A DNA stretch of 64,000 bases from Cryptomeria japonica (Eukaryota > Streptophyta > Pinopsida > Cupressales > Cupressaceae). The notes under the pieces are model-generated. The model saw only the letters and a list, made by a program, of their open reading frames with translations. It had not been told where the DNA came from and did no database searches. The stretch's first letter is position 1. Every line of letters begins with the position of its first letter. The stretch is taken from NCBI RefSeq assembly GCF_030272615.1, contig NC_081405.1:570707095-570771094 (forward strand), written 5' to 3'. This document shows positions 10,245-22,632 of this stretch, piece by piece. The position numbers and the translations under genes are program-made.

Positions 10245-12971
10245 TTATTGAGCTACCTTTTTCTTGAGAGTTTCAAATACCTCATCCGCCTCCTTTGTCC
10301 AAGAAAACATGCACTTTTGACCACCTTTTATGGTTTCCAATATTGGAGCACATATCTGACTGAAACCTCTTATGAAATTTCTATAAAATATGGCTAATCC
10401 ATGGAAAATTCTAACTTCACCAATAGTCTTAAGAGTAGGCCAAGGAAGAATTGCATTTACCTTATCCTGATCCATCTTCAAGTGACCTTTGGAGATCACA
10501 AATCCTAGGTAGATGAGCTCTTCCTACATGAACAAACACTTCTCCATATTGATCATCAATTCCTCTTCACTCAACCTTTTCAAAACCATGTCTAGATGCC
10601 TCAAGTGTGCTTTCTTTGTCCTGCTAAATACTAGGATGTCATCCAAATACACTATTACAAACTTCCCTGTGAATTCTTTCAAAACTTCATTCATGAGTCT
10701 CATGAATGTACTTGGGGTATTAGACAAAACAAATGGTATAATCTTCCATTCATACAACCCTTCATTTGTTTTGAAGGTTGTTTTCCACTCATCGCCAGGC
10801 CTAATTCTAATTTGGTGGTATCCACTCTTTAAATCAATTTCAGAAAAATATTTTGCAACCCCCAAACAATCAAGAAAATCCTCTATCCCAGGCATTAGAA
10901 ATCTATACCTTATGGTGCTCTTGTTGAGAGCTCTTGAGTCAGAACAAAGCCTCCATGTTCCATCCTTTTTGGCTACCAAAACTATAGGTACTGGACATGG
11001 GCTAAGACTCTTTCCAATCAGATCAGAGTCTAGCAACTCTTGAATCTACCTTGCCATATGCTCATTTTGTTGTTGTGTGAGTTTGTATGTAGCCTTGTTA
11101 GGCAATGTAGCCCCTGGGGTCAAGTCAATATAGTGAATGATCTCTCTCATTGGTGGAAAATTCCTTGGTACTCCATCTCAAGATATTCCTTGGTATCTGC
11201 CAATGATCTCCTTCACTTCCAGACTAAGATCCTTGTCCTTTCCTTCTGCTTTGCCACCTGCAGCAGGCTTCTCCTTTGAGGTTGGTACTGGAAGCAATGA
11301 AAAGCATATTCCTTCTTCAATCTTTATCTCCTTGAGGAATGGTTTTCCCTCCATCATCATCACTTTGGACTCAGTTTCTTTCTGCTCTTCATTTTTTTAA
11401 GTTAGGGGTAGTAGCTCTATGACCTTGCCATTCTTTGTGATGGAGTAGGTGATCCTAAAACCATCATGGTGTGCTTTAAGATCATACTGCCATGGTCTTG
11501 CAAACAAGAGGTGACAAGCATCCATGTTAAAAACATCAAACAAAATATTATCTTTATATGCTCCTATCTGGAATTCTACCCATGACTTCTCATCTACAAG
11601 AGTTTGTTTCCCTTTTGTGAGCCAAGACATCTTATAGGGGTATGGATGGGATATCCTCCTCAATTTCAACTTCTCTACCATTTCTATTGACACAAAATTC
11701 TTAGTAGACCCTAAGTCAACCAGAACTTTACATACCTTTCATCCTAATTGACAAGTGGTGTGAAAGATAGTCTTCCTCTGAGGTGGCTCCATAGGTGTTG
11801 GTACCTTCAAGAGTGTTCTTCTCAAAATTAGTGACTCTCCTATCTTTGGATAACCATATGAATCAGGTTTACTACTGCCTTGGCAATCTGATTCTTGAGT
11901 TAGATTGACTCTCCTTTCTCCTTGGGAAATAGACCCCATTTTCTCCGGGCATCTGCTAGAAATGTGTCCCTCTTGGTTGGAGTTAAAATATTCTATTGGT
12001 CCTGCTCCTCTTCCTGATGATCTTCCTCAGAAATTAGGCCTTCTCCCTCTGAAGTTGCCTTTGTTGTTGCTGTCATTTCTTGAGGAGTCTGGACTATTCT
12101 TGCCTTGAAATTCAAAATTTGATCCTCTTCCTCTAAAGTTGCTCCTTCCTCTTGGTTGCTTACCCCTTCCTCTACTGCTTTTCTCTTGTCTTCTTTTGAG
12201 CTTCTCCTATACCTTTCATTCTAATTGATAGCATCTATGAATAGTGTCAGGGCACAAGAGGTTCAACTCTTCTTGTATGTTCCACCTTAGGCCATTTAGA
12301 TACCTTGCCACTCTTTCACTTTCATCTTCAACCTTCTTAGACTTTGTACTCATTTTGTGAAATTCTTCAGTATACGCACACACGTCCATCTCTTTCTGTT
12401 TGAGAGTTTTCTTTCTCTTATGTAAATAGTCCTTAGGTAAATATACTCCCTTGATCTCAGTAATCATCTTCTTCCAAGAGGTGATCATTCCTCTTCCCTC
12501 TTTTACTCTTTCTCCTTGCACAAAGTTACACCATGTCAGGGCTACTCCCTACATTTTTGACTTGGCAATCTTCATCTTTTGGTTGTCAACAATGTCTTTA
12601 CATTCAAAGAAGTTGTTTAAGGACTCTATCTAGTCCACCACTCCATCGACATCCATCTTCCCACTAAAAATAGGAAGGTTTAATTTTTGTTTTTGGTCCA
12701 TGGTTCTCCTCTCCATAGACTTCAAGGCATTGACCAGGTACCCATGCTCTGTTAGAACTTCCTCTTCTTCCTGCCCTTGTGGGTTCTCCTCTTCTTCTCC
12801 CACTTCCTCTAAGCCATCAGGTCCTCTCTCCAGCTTGCCTTGCAAGTTCTCAATCAACCCTCTAAGCCAATCATTTTCTTCTTTGTTCTCTTGCACCATC
12901 CTGGCAAGTTCCACATTTGTCACCTTTGGAGGCATTCTTCTAGCCTCACCCTCTGATTCTTCTGCTGACAT
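10245..12971 (-). pseudogene. Ty3/gypsy gag-protease-RT remnant (truncated element)
   Basis: One conceptual frame runs down the minus strand with scattered stops. It begins with gag (12971-12216: acidic N-terminus MSAEESEGEARRMPPK, then a retrotrans-gag-like helical region). An Arg/Gly-rich patch and a decayed zinc knuckle follow near 11970 (N-QEGH-SSRC). Next comes a protease region with the active-site remnant VLVDLGSTKNF near 11710, then reverse transcriptase (11036-10245). The RT keeps the [19 protein letters not shown] and YLDD motifs and the C-terminal YLGF-S thumb region. Stops are mainly TAG, plus TGA at a former CGA. RNase H and integrase are absent: the frame breaks off at about 10245, where unrelated DNA begins. 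A PBS and a probable 5' LTR lie just upstream in element orientation. The element would act through an RNA intermediate; this copy is dead. Confidence 0.85.
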
Positions 12972-13005
12972 GTACTATTCTTCTTCCCAAAAGGATTCCT
13001 CTTAT

Positions 13006-13017
13006 GCTCTGATACAA
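13006..13017 (-). other. Primer-binding site of the gypsy remnant
   Basis: On the minus strand this reads TTGTATCAGAGC, one mismatch from the standard plant initiator-Met tRNA primer site TGGTATCAGAGC. It lies three to four bases inside the inferred LTR end at 13021 and about 35 bases upstream of the gag start. Confidence 0.75.
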
Positions 13018-13020
13018 ATT

Positions 13021-13983
13021 TGATGTAGAGTCTCGGTATAGGTATAGGATAGGTTCCCCTAATCCAAAAACACACCAAGGACCCTAGCCATAACACAACA
13101 CTCCCAAGGGTTAGGGAATATCATTTTGACAAGTCCCACATCCCTTTCTTCCAAATAAGAGACTACCGGTACAAGGTCTCTTTCATTGACCGGTACAAGG
13201 ACCCTATGGTCAACAATGGTTTGGTCCCTTCTCCAATGCAAAAATGGCTATTTGAAGTTTTATTTTAAGTCCCATAGGTCAGGGAGACATCCTTCAATCA
13301 TTGAATTCAGGTTCCCTCTACTGGTTTGGGTCACTGCTGCAACAAGGCCTACAAAACCTACTAGCCCTGCCAGACCGGTTTTCCACACTTAACTCTTTAT
13401 TTCTCCAAAAGATGAGATAAAAAATCCCAGATTTGGATACCCTTTTGGGATTTACAAATCATATCCTAAGGGTTCTTATTGGTAGGGAACACAAGAATCC
13501 AAACCCTACTTTGGTTAGGAGACCGGTATAGCCCAATTAGGCATATTTTACAAAGGAGTGTGTAGACACATACCTTAAAATACCAAAAACACTCAAGGAA
13601 TACTCTTAAGCCATTGAAAATAAATCAATTCATAAGTCTTAGGCCATGATCAGACCTTTAACCCCTGATGTGAGACCTATTTGCTTACACTTGCACAGTG
13701 GTCAGATGGAGTTGCCCACCTTAATGCATCAAACCCTTGCCTCCAACTAGTCCTAACTTGCAAAAGGCCTTTAAAATAGTAAAATACATTGGCCATACTT
13801 ACATCCCCTCCAAATCCATGAACCACCAATGAAGGATTAGCAAGGTAAGGCCATTTCTTTGCAAAACCCTAGACAAAACTGTCAAATCTAGAACACTTCT
13901 AGAAATTTACCGATTTCTTCCTTGTCTTGGTAAATTAGGACCTTAGACTTGATGCACCTGAAAGGTGATTTCCCACTCTAACA
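13021..13983 (-). repeat. Probable 5' LTR of the gypsy remnant
   Basis: The edge at 13021 is fixed by the adjacent PBS: on the minus strand the repeat ends ...ACTCTACATCA. The outer edge is inferred from TGTTAGAGTGGG, which gives a TG...CA repeat of about 960 bases. No second LTR exists in the window to confirm it, because the element is truncated at its other end. The true LTR could extend further right. Confidence 0.5.
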
Positions 13984-14540
13984 CATCCCACTAGTTTCCT
14001 AGTTCCAAAACAATCATACAGTATGGTACACCACGTAGAATAACAGAATTGCAGGAAATTCTCAGAAATATATTACTTCTATGATGCCAAAAAGTTTACA
14101 ATGTCATTCTCTCCTCCAAATGATGATTGCAAATTAAATTTTATACCTTCCTCAATGGTTATCAACCACCTTTTTAACCGAGGTGACCATTGGAAGAAAG
14201 TTGCTATTTGCAACCAAAAGTTGTCATTAAAAGTTGTCAACAAAGTTGTCAAGTTTGAGCAACTTTTGACATATGTTAAATTTGCCTACCTAGAGGTGCT
14301 TCAACATGTCCTACACCTTTCTAAGACATATCCAACACATAAATACCTAGAAAAATACTCAGCCACATACCCCCAGGCCGATATGCCCATGGCGGCTTAT
14401 CAATTTGCCAAATCCACGTCATTGGGTAACAAGGTGGGGTTTATTACAAACAAATCAAACATCAAACAAACAAGACTACCCTATTACATATATTTAAAGG
14501 TGAAATTATCATATGTGTCCTTTAGCCTTTAATTATCTTA
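13984..14540. other. Unassigned sequence between LTR and LINE
   Basis: A 143-codon plus-strand frame (14101-14532) exists but contains no recognisable domain and sits between two transposons. It may belong to a longer LTR than called at 13021-13983, or to older flanking DNA. No function is proposed. Confidence 0.4.
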
Positions 14541-15755
14541 TTATCTTAGTCATGAGGTAGTCTTGCACCACTTCTCTTACTCTCAAATTGTGGGAGCCTA
14601 GTTTTTCCCCTCTAGACTAGGTTTGTGATGATGCTCTTCTCTGGGTTAGGCTCCTAGGGCTACAATGAGGAAGTCCTTAGAGGTATTGCGGCCTTCTTTT
14701 GGGAGTTTTTGTCTATTGATACTATGACTGTTGCTCATAAACGTCTGGTGTATACTCAAATTTGTGTCAATATCTACCAATCTACGGATCTTCCTAGAGA
14801 GGTAGTGTTTAACTCGAGACTTGGGGAGTGGCCTTAGGCTTTGGAGTTTGAATCCATCCCCTTTTCCTATATTCATTGCAAAAAAGTGACCACTAGGCCA
14901 AGGCTTATCCAATGAAACCCAAGGAACCTAAAATTATCTAGAAGAAAAAGGTACAGAACATTGCTTTGGCTTCTAGCGAAAAGGTTGAAAAGGCTTCATC
15001 AGCTAATGAGCCTAAGGGAGATGCTTAGGTTACTAGGACAATGCCAAAGTTGATAGATTTCCCCAAGGATGGGGGTTGTGGAGTAGAAGGTATTAATAAC
15101 TTGGATGCTTAGGGGTCCCCAAAGATGCTGGTCAATCACAACTTGACTGATTATGTGGCTTTTGGGATAGAGATCTCTGATAGGGTGGCTCCCAGCCCTT
15201 CTAGGACCAATGATGGGTCTGGCATTATTCTCACGATGAATATCTTGGAGAAATGTCAGGGGTAAAAGGTTCAAGGTGTTGTAGTAACTATATTTGTTAT
15301 AGAGGGTTGTCACCCACAAGATGGAGATATGGATACATATGAAAGGGTTAAGGGGGAGGACCTTTGTGATGGGGAGTCAGAGGCCCCATTCACAATGGTA
15401 AAGACCAAAAATAGAGGAAAAGTTAATTCCCAAACTTTGAGTATCAATACTGGAAATAGGCTTAAGACTGATTGTGGTTCAGCCCAAAAGGTGTTGGCAG
15501 ACCTATCCTGTCTCTATCTAAGGTGAGAGCTAGTCAAGCAAATCTTGCAGATGGTATCCAAAGAAATCTTTTGGAGATGGGTATCTCAGGTTCCACCCTC
15601 CTGTCCCAATGAATATTATTTAATGGAACATTCAAGGGATGAACCATCCCCATAAATATTTCCTTCTTTCTAATATAATAAGGGAACACAGATCGGATAT
15701 CTCTCTTATTCAAGAAATGAAGATGCCTCATAGTAAGGTGGTTGATCTTAAACTG
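14541..15755 (+). pseudogene. L1-type LINE remnant A: ORF1 3' part and start of ORF2 endonuclease
   Basis: Read across many frameshifts, 14580-14910 gives a DUF4283-like ORF1 section (WVRLLGLQ) followed by a zinc-knuckle relic with CKK at about 14875-14890. The ORF2 start at about 15610-15755 gives the apurinic-endonuclease N-terminus WNIQGMN followed by IIREHRSDISLIQEMKM. This matches the L1 motif in which Asn and Glu bind metal. Everything downstream (rest of endonuclease, RT) is missing; at 15756 the sequence switches to the ORF1 start of a second LINE. Non-functional. Confidence 0.75.
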
Positions 15756-17430
15756 ATGGATGGAGACAACAAGAAGGATGGGGACCCATCTAGGGACCCT
15801 CCTTTTGACCCTGGAGATAAAGGGGAATCATGTGATGGGGTCTCAAATGGGGAGGAAATCTCAAAAGAGGGACCTGAGCAGAAAAAGACTATTATGCAGA
15901 AATATCCCTTGAGATCCCAGGCCGGTATTGTTGGATCGAGGGATGGAATTCATGGATCGAAGCCCACTAGAAAATTGTCCTTTCCTTGTGTTTCTAACTT
16001 ATTCAACAAGGCGACGGGTAAGTTTTCTATCTCTATTCCTGACGCTGTCATTGATCATAACATAGCTCTAATGGCCTTCCCTTTAGTTAGGAAATTTGCT
16101 AGTCCTAGAGAAAATATTGATGTGGTAAGAGATTTTAGCAAAAATAAATGGTGATTGAAATGTCAAGTTGAAATATCTGCTATGCCTAAAGGGTTTTTTT
16201 GCCTTGAACTTTTCATTCTCAGAATATTTGGAAGGTGTTTTATGTGGAGGACCTTGGATGGTTGGGAGATCATCACTCTCCTTAAGAAGGTGATCCCCTA
16301 ACTAGGAGTTAAATGATTCCCTTTTTAACTCGGCTCCTATCTGGGTTAGGCTGCCTGGTTTTCTGATGGAGTTTTGGTTTCAAGATGTCTTCAAGGGTAT
16401 TGCCAGATCCTTTGGAGATCTTCTTGCCATAGATTCAATTACTGCAGCTATAAAAAGGTTGGTGTATTCTAGGATTTGTATTAATGTTTTCCAGAATACT
16501 GATCTTCCATCTTCGATTGATATTTTCTCCAAGTAGGGGAAATGGGAGAAATCCATAGAGTATGAATCTTTACCCTTTGTTTGCTTCCATTGTAAAAAGG
16601 AAGGACATTGGTCCAAGGGGTGTCCTAGCATTAAGAGAAATCTTCCTAATGGAAAAGGGTCTCATAAACATATTTGGAGGGAGAAGCAAAATAAAGAGGA
16701 TGGTACCTCACAAGGGGAGATTCTATAGAAAAAGGGGATTCTAGCCTTGACCTGTATAGGTTCTGTTGAGAAAAAAATGGGAAACTCTATGGAGCAAGAG
16801 ACAGTCCCTTCTGTTAACAAACATATCCCATCTCTTTCTCAAATGCACATATCAGAAGATGTGGGGAGTGAGGGAGTTAAACCTATAGGTATTGACCTCT
16901 CTACCATGCCCCAAGGCTTGATTTCTACATCTATTCTTGATCGAGAGGGTATTGTAGAGGTCAATAATCTTGAAGATGAAGAAATTGAAGCTTCTCTAGC
17001 TAGTGGAGATGATCCAATATCGGATAAAGGATTGTCTGTGGTCCCTGAAACTGACTTTTCCCTTGATGGATTGGATGGTTTGGGATCTCAAGACTCAATC
17101 AAGTTCATGAACCCTAATGCCCTTAAGGAGAACCGCCAAACTCTAGGTTATGATGGGGGTATCCACCTTGATCAAAATCATAAAATATCTGCATGCAATG
17201 AAGAAGATGATGAAGAATCTTTCACAATGGTTGGAAGAAAGAAAAATATGAAAATGGGTCTAAATAGTGGAGTACAAACCAAAACCGAGTCTAAAGACGA
17301 TGTTGGCTATTCTAAATCTCTATCAGGAAGGAAATCTGCTAGATGGCATAAAGAATTTGAAAGAAAAGAAAACATTGTTGATTGGAGCCAGCGGACTATT
17401 TGGGAATCCTGTTCCCCAAGTAGAAAATGA
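15756..17430 (+). pseudogene. L1-type LINE remnant B: ORF1 (nucleic-acid-binding protein)
   Basis: Starts at ATG 15756 (MDGDNKKDGDPSRDPP). The N-terminal part is open to a TGA at 16152-16154, then continues through stops as the DUF4283-type domain (AMPKGFF... near 16180; WVRLPGFL near 16340). It ends in an intact CCHC knuckle, CFHCKKEGHWSKGC (about 16581-16622). An acidic C-terminal region is open from 16747 to 17430. In plant L1 elements this protein coats the LINE RNA in a ribonucleoprotein. The stop overlaps the ORF2 start as ATGA (17427-17430). The frame is fused upstream to endonuclease sequence of LINE A from 15639. Confidence 0.8.
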
Positions 17431-20400
17431 AGATTATTTTGTATAACATCACGGGCCTTAATGGCCTCCACAAATAGGATATTCTCTGGAATCTAGTAAG
17501 AGACCATAAGTCGGATGTTTTTTTAATCCAAGAAACTAAGATGAGTAAATAAAAAGTTGAAAAAATTAACCTTTTTAAATGAGGAGGAGCTATTGGTAGT
17601 AGCTTTGATGGTTCTTCTGGTGGTGTTGCTTTCTTCTAGAATAAGAATACCATTGAGGGTGAAACTATTGTTGTTTATTTTAACTTGATCTCTATTAGGT
17701 TACATCATAATAGGGATGACTTCTATTGGGTCCTATCTAATATCTATGCCCCCAATACGAAGGTGGCTAGGTATAAGTTTTGGAAAAAGATTGAGAAGAT
17801 GAGGGGGTTTTTTTCTCTTGAAATTTGGGTGATTATGGGACTTTAATACCCTTCCCTAGAAAACTAAAATTTTTTGGGGATATCAAGATCATTTGGACAT
17901 AAGTATATATTTTATGGAGTTCATCAATAATATGGCTCTTCTAGATGTTGAGTTGCAAGGGGCTTCGTATACTTAGTCTAATAGGAGGGATGGTGATGAG
18001 CTGATCCAGGTAACGTTGGATAGATCCTTGATTTCTAATTAATGGCTTTCTAAATACCATTTTTCTTTATTCACCGTTAACAAAGTTGGGTTAGATCATT
18101 TCCCCATCTCCTTTGCTACTGATAATCTCATTAAGAAACACAACTTTCCCTTAAAATTTGAGAAAATATGGTTATCTCACACTTCCTTGGACGAAAATAT
18201 ATTTAGATGGTGGAATATTTCTATGGAGGGCACTGCGATGTTTAAAGCGCTTAATAAATTAAGATTTGTCAAGGACAAAGTCAGATCTTGGAGTAAAGAG
18301 GTCTTTGGAGACATTTTTGCTACTAAAACTGCTTTACAAATGGACTTAAAACTAGATCAGGATAGTGTTTAGAAAGAGGGATATAAGTCTATGTCATGAG
18401 CTAAAGAAAATGAAATTCTTGCTAGATATCATAGTATTATAGCCAATGAGGAATAATTATGGAGACAAAGATCAAGAGCTTTGTGTCTTTCTACGGGTGA
18501 CAAAAATACCAAATATTTCCACATGTCTACTATGAAACACAAAGTTGCTAATAGAATATCCTAGTTGCTGTTAGATGCAAATGTCATTAGTAAAGAGGAG
18601 GAGATTGCAGTTGAGGCTGTTCATTATTTTGCTACTCTTTTGACTGCTGAGCCTAATCTTTGCATAAGAAATCAGGACTCTTTGCTGGAAAATATCTCGA
18701 AAGTTATTGGGGATGATCATAACAAAAGCTTATCGGCTATTCCCATGGCTGAAGAGATTAAAAAGGTTGTCTTTTCCTTTCAGGGAGATAAAGCCCCGAG
18801 TCCAGATGGGTACCCCATGTTTTTCTTCCAGTCTTTTTCGAACATTGTAGAGAAGGATATTGTTAATGTTGTCAAGGAATTATTTGGGTCTAAATATATT
18901 CTCAAGGAAATCAACTCAACTTTTCTGGTTCTTATCCCCAAAATCTTTGGGGAAGACTCTTTGGACAAATTTAGACCTTTTAGTCTTTATAATTCCTTGT
19001 ACAATATTATTCCCAAGTTTGTCACTTCTAGGATGCTAGTTGTTCTCCCCTCCATCGTTTCCCCACAACAGAATGGTTTCGTTCTGGGAAGGCAAATCCT
19101 GGATTCCATTATTATGGTTCATGAGAATATCCACTCTCTGGTTGTCTCCATTAAAGAGGGTCTTCTTATTAAGCTTGATCTTGCCAAAACCTATGACAAA
19201 GTTGATTGATTTTTTTCTAAGAAGGATCCTCCAAGCTTATGGCTTTGATGATAGACTCTCTAGTATTAAGTGGCAACTTATCTCCACTCCTACTTTTTTT
19301 GTTATCGTTAATGGGTCCCCCTCCAAATTTTTCAAGTCTTCGAGGGGTTTAAGATAAGGGGATCCCATCTCCCCCATCTTGTTTACTATCATGGATGAAA
19401 TTTGAGCAGATATATGCAAATGATGGCTAGTACGAGGGAAATTACAAGATTGAGACCCTCTTCCTCCAATCTTGTCTGTTCACATCAGCAATTTGTGGAT
19501 GATACCATCCTCCTTGGCTCTGCTACCATCCATGAAGCTAGATCTTTTAAATGTGTTTTACACTTCTATACTCAAGCCTCTGGTCAGAGTATCAATTGGA
19601 ACAAAACTTAAGTCTTTTTTATCAATACTCCCCCTTGGAGGCAGAGAAAAATTACTGACATCATTGGATGTTCAGTGGAGTCCTTTCCCTCAATTTACTT
19701 AGGTCTCCCACTGGGATTATCCCCTCCTGATTCCTTTTCAAGTTCCATTGTGGAAAGGTTCAATAAGAAGTTGGTAGGATGGAAAGGTTCCTTGCTTAGC
19801 CAAGCTAGAAAATTGCAGTTGCTAAAATCGTCACCTCAAAATTTTCCTTTTTATGCTTTGAGTCTTTTTATTATCCCCTCTAAATATATTGATGCTATAG
19901 AGAAAATTCAGAAAATATTCTTATGGTCTAGAGTTGAAGATAGGAAAAGGATGCCTTTGGTTGCCTAGGATAAGTTTTGTTTACCTAAAGCTTTGGGGGG
20001 TCTTGGCTTAAGGGTGATTAAAGAATATAATAATGCTTTTCTTGCTAAATAGGTTTGGAGGTCTTATGGAGATAGAACACATTGGAATTTGGTTTGGTTC
20101 AACAAATATCTTAATTGTATTCTCAATATGGTGTCTTTCTTTCATTCCTCTGATATTCCACATTGTTCCTTCATCTAGCATAGTATTCTCAAGGCTAAAA
20201 ATGTGGCTGAAGTTAGATCTGGTTGGGTTTTAGGTAAGGGTTCTTGTATCATATTTTGGGAAGATATTTAGATTTTTTATTAACCCCTCTATTTGTGCCC
20301 TAATCTATTGCCCTTTGTCAATATTTGCAAAGCTAGATTTGGTTATTTTTTCTGTAACTGTTGGGAAAATCATTTTTGGGTTAATCTGGAGGAGATCAAT

Positions 20401-21360
20401 GCTATCTTTTCTCCAATCCAGCAGGCTATGTTGTCCTTGTTTGTTAATCTTTCAGTTGAATATTTTTTTATTTGGAGGTTAACTTAGGATGGATCTTTCT
20501 TTGTGGCTTCAGCTGTTAATATATTGGTTTCTCCCTTGTCCCATCCTCATGCTTGGGACAAGGCTTGGGTTAAAAACCTCACCCCTAATGTTAATATTTT
20601 CTTTTGGCTTCTGCTCCAAAATAAAATCCTTACTACTGACAGCTAAAGTAAGAGAGGATTCTTGATGCCTAATAGATGCCATTTGTGTCTTAATGTCGAA
20701 GAATATGTCTCTCACCTTGTGCTTCATTTCCCCTTCATAATTAACATTTAGAGTTTGGTCTAGAAGAAATGGAAGATAGTTTGGGTGTTTCCGAATAAGG
20801 TGGAAGATTTCTTTGTTCAATGGAAGTGTCCCTCTTCCAATTATTTTATCAAAATTCTCTTGTCCCTGCTGTGTCCCTATGTCTCATGGCATGCTTGGAA
20901 AGAAAGAAACAACAAAATCTTTAGAGAATATTTTTGTTCAACTGAGATTGTTTTTGACAAGGTGTGTAGAGCAATTAAAGATAATATGAAGTTGATTTGT
21001 AGTGGCATTAACCACCTTCCCTCCACTTCTATATCTGAGGAGGATAAGAGGATAAGAGGATCAATTGCCTAAAAGGCTTGGCTAAGCCTTCTTGCAAAAT
21101 AAAAAATATTATTATTAGAGCACATAAGGTTATTGAAGGCTCTGATAGGTGTGTTATAGTGCATACCTATATTGAAGCAAACAAGGTTTCCGACACTTTT
21201 GCTAACTTAGGAGTTAAGTTATCGATCCCTTTTATGTGGCAAGGTGAAAACAATATGTCCTTAGAGGCTAAGGAGAAATTATTTTTTGATTGTATAAATG
21301 GAAAGGCTGCTCTCTTGTTATCTCATGATGGCCCCTATATAGAGCTGTATCATTAATGAT
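17427..21360 (+). pseudogene. L1-type LINE remnant B: ORF2 (endonuclease, RT, zinc region, RNase H scrap)
   Basis: Begins ATGAAGATTATTTTG with the L1 endonuclease signature NITGLN and FLIQETKM. The RT domain is clearest at 18565-19209 (GDKAPSPDGYPMFF, LVLIPK, FRPFSLYN, NGFVLGRQILD, LIKLDLAKTYDKVD). It continues after a shift at 19209 (SSRGLR-GDPISPILF at 19340-19390) and at 19490-19510 (QFVDDTILLG, the catalytic Asp pair). Thumb sequence YLGLPLG is at 19693. A zf-RVT-like section follows, and an RNase H C-terminus relic lies at about 21170-21215 (EANKVSDTFANLG). Numerous stops and frameshifts make it inactive. The products once carried out target-primed reverse transcription. Confidence 0.85.
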
Positions 21361-21479
21361 GGTTGAGTTGGTGGGAAGTTTCTAGATTGCATGAGGTGGA
21401 CTACCTTGCATTCTTTTTGGGCAATGAAGTGCTTGTTCTGCCTTGGCTCTTCTATTCTTCATCTTTTTTGCAGAGTTGA

Positions 21480-22113
21480 TATTTTATCTAGCAAAGGAGG
21501 TGTGCCTAGAATTGCTAAAACCATGGGGGGAAATATTAACAAGAATAAGTTGGCTAGCTATGGAGGTTGGAAGAAGGAACATAAAGTTTGGAGAAGATTA
21601 CAAAAAGGGGGGATAATCGGTTATATGGAGAAGATTCATGGGAAAAAGGACTAGGTTTCTAAACTCTTCATCAAGGGATGGAATAAGAAGAGAGTCACCC
21701 TGTTTGGGTAGATGGTGAATTTAGATGAGAAGATGATTGTGGAGGTGACAAGGATGTCGATAGAAGGGGTCAAATTCTTCAGGGATAGGAAATTCTCTGA
21801 TAATACGATGAAGACCTTTCCCAAGAACGAAGACAAAAAGGAGATGCTTGTCAAGCATGATAGGACTTACTTCGTTGCTAACTGGGTAAAAAGCTTCTAG
21901 CGTAAAATGCTGAAAGTGATAATGGAATTTGTTACAGTTGATGGGAATTTTACTAAAGTTTATAACTACCATTTTGTGTTACTAAATCATTTTAGATATG
22001 GGAATAAGGTTTCCTTTCCCTTTTATCTAGTTTTTTTCGTTAATGACTGTCTGGCTGACCATAATAAGAACCCTAAGTCAAGCCCTTTGGCTCATCAGGG
22101 GTTAATCCTTTTT
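21480..22113 (+). pseudogene. Unidentified ORF family, 5' part (interrupted)
   Basis: From about 21480 a frame with three internal TAG stops reads a basic region (NKNKLASYGGWKKEHKVWRR), then a longer conserved-looking segment. The latter includes KFFRDRKFSDNTMKTFPKNE, HDRTYFVANWVK and YNYHFVLLNHFRYGNK. It lies directly downstream of LINE B. I do not recognise the family. The sequence loses its frame at the junction with the LTR element near 22114 and appears to resume at 24024 (LLIYKYLEARVNKVKASLDD). Together the halves suggest an original protein of over 400 residues. Its position beside the LINE could mean a LINE-associated gene or a separate transposon protein. Confidence 0.5.
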
Positions 22114-22128
22114 GTGAGACATGGACCA

Positions 22129-22140
22129 GCTCTGATACCA
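22129..22140 (-). other. Perfect initiator-Met primer-binding site outside the LTR pair
   Basis: On the minus strand this reads TGGTATCAGAGC, directly abutting the left LTR. It is a better match to the plant initiator-Met tRNA site than the internal one at 23540-23549, which departs from it after ten bases. Confidence 0.8.
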
Positions 22141-22615
22141 TGTGAGATTTTGCCAAGATCAAGAGGCAATGGAAAGCACAAATAAGAGAGACAAAATAAA
22201 TGATAGGAATAAACTGTATTCTATCAAGATGCAAAATATGATCAACTGGATCATTACAAGATATAGATTGATTGTCCGTACAAACAATATAGATGAGCAT
22301 GCTTATATAGGAAAGGCTTATGGATATGTGAGCACACAAACATGACATGTGGCTCAATAAGAAACAAGGGTAGGTGGGAATTAGGTGTGGGTAGGTAGGA
22401 GAAATAATATAATAGTCCACATGAGGTGGATCACCCATTGAATGTGGAATGTAACAACAAGATCACACCATAAAAGGTGGAAATTCTCCTACACACACTA
22501 TCCCAATGTGGCACAAACACCCAAGTGTCTCATACCCAAACTACTATGAAATGCATTTCCTAAGTAAACTTAAGTAAGGTGTAATAATATCCATGATGAA
22601 TAATTATTTACACCA
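22141..22615 (-). repeat. LTR (left copy; 3' LTR in element orientation)
   Basis: 475 bases, TG...CA on either strand, about 97-98% identical by eye to 23550-24023. A minus-strand TATATAAGC lies at about 22311-22319. Confidence 0.85.
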
Positions 22616-22632
22616 ACACCCCCCTTTAAGTG
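22616..22632 (-). other. Polypurine tract of the small LTR element
   Basis: Minus-strand reading TTAAAGGGGGGTGT directly precedes the TGGTG start of the left LTR, as expected for plus-strand priming. Confidence 0.65.

Noticed and set aside
10513-11043. 176-codon plus-strand frame
   Set aside because: Exact antisense shadow of the gypsy RT frame at 10524-11036, which carries YLDD and other RT motifs.
22073-22438. Minus-strand frame of 121 codons, repeated at 23533-23847
   Set aside because: Lies inside the LTRs of the small element; the repetition is due to the LTR, not to a gene pair.
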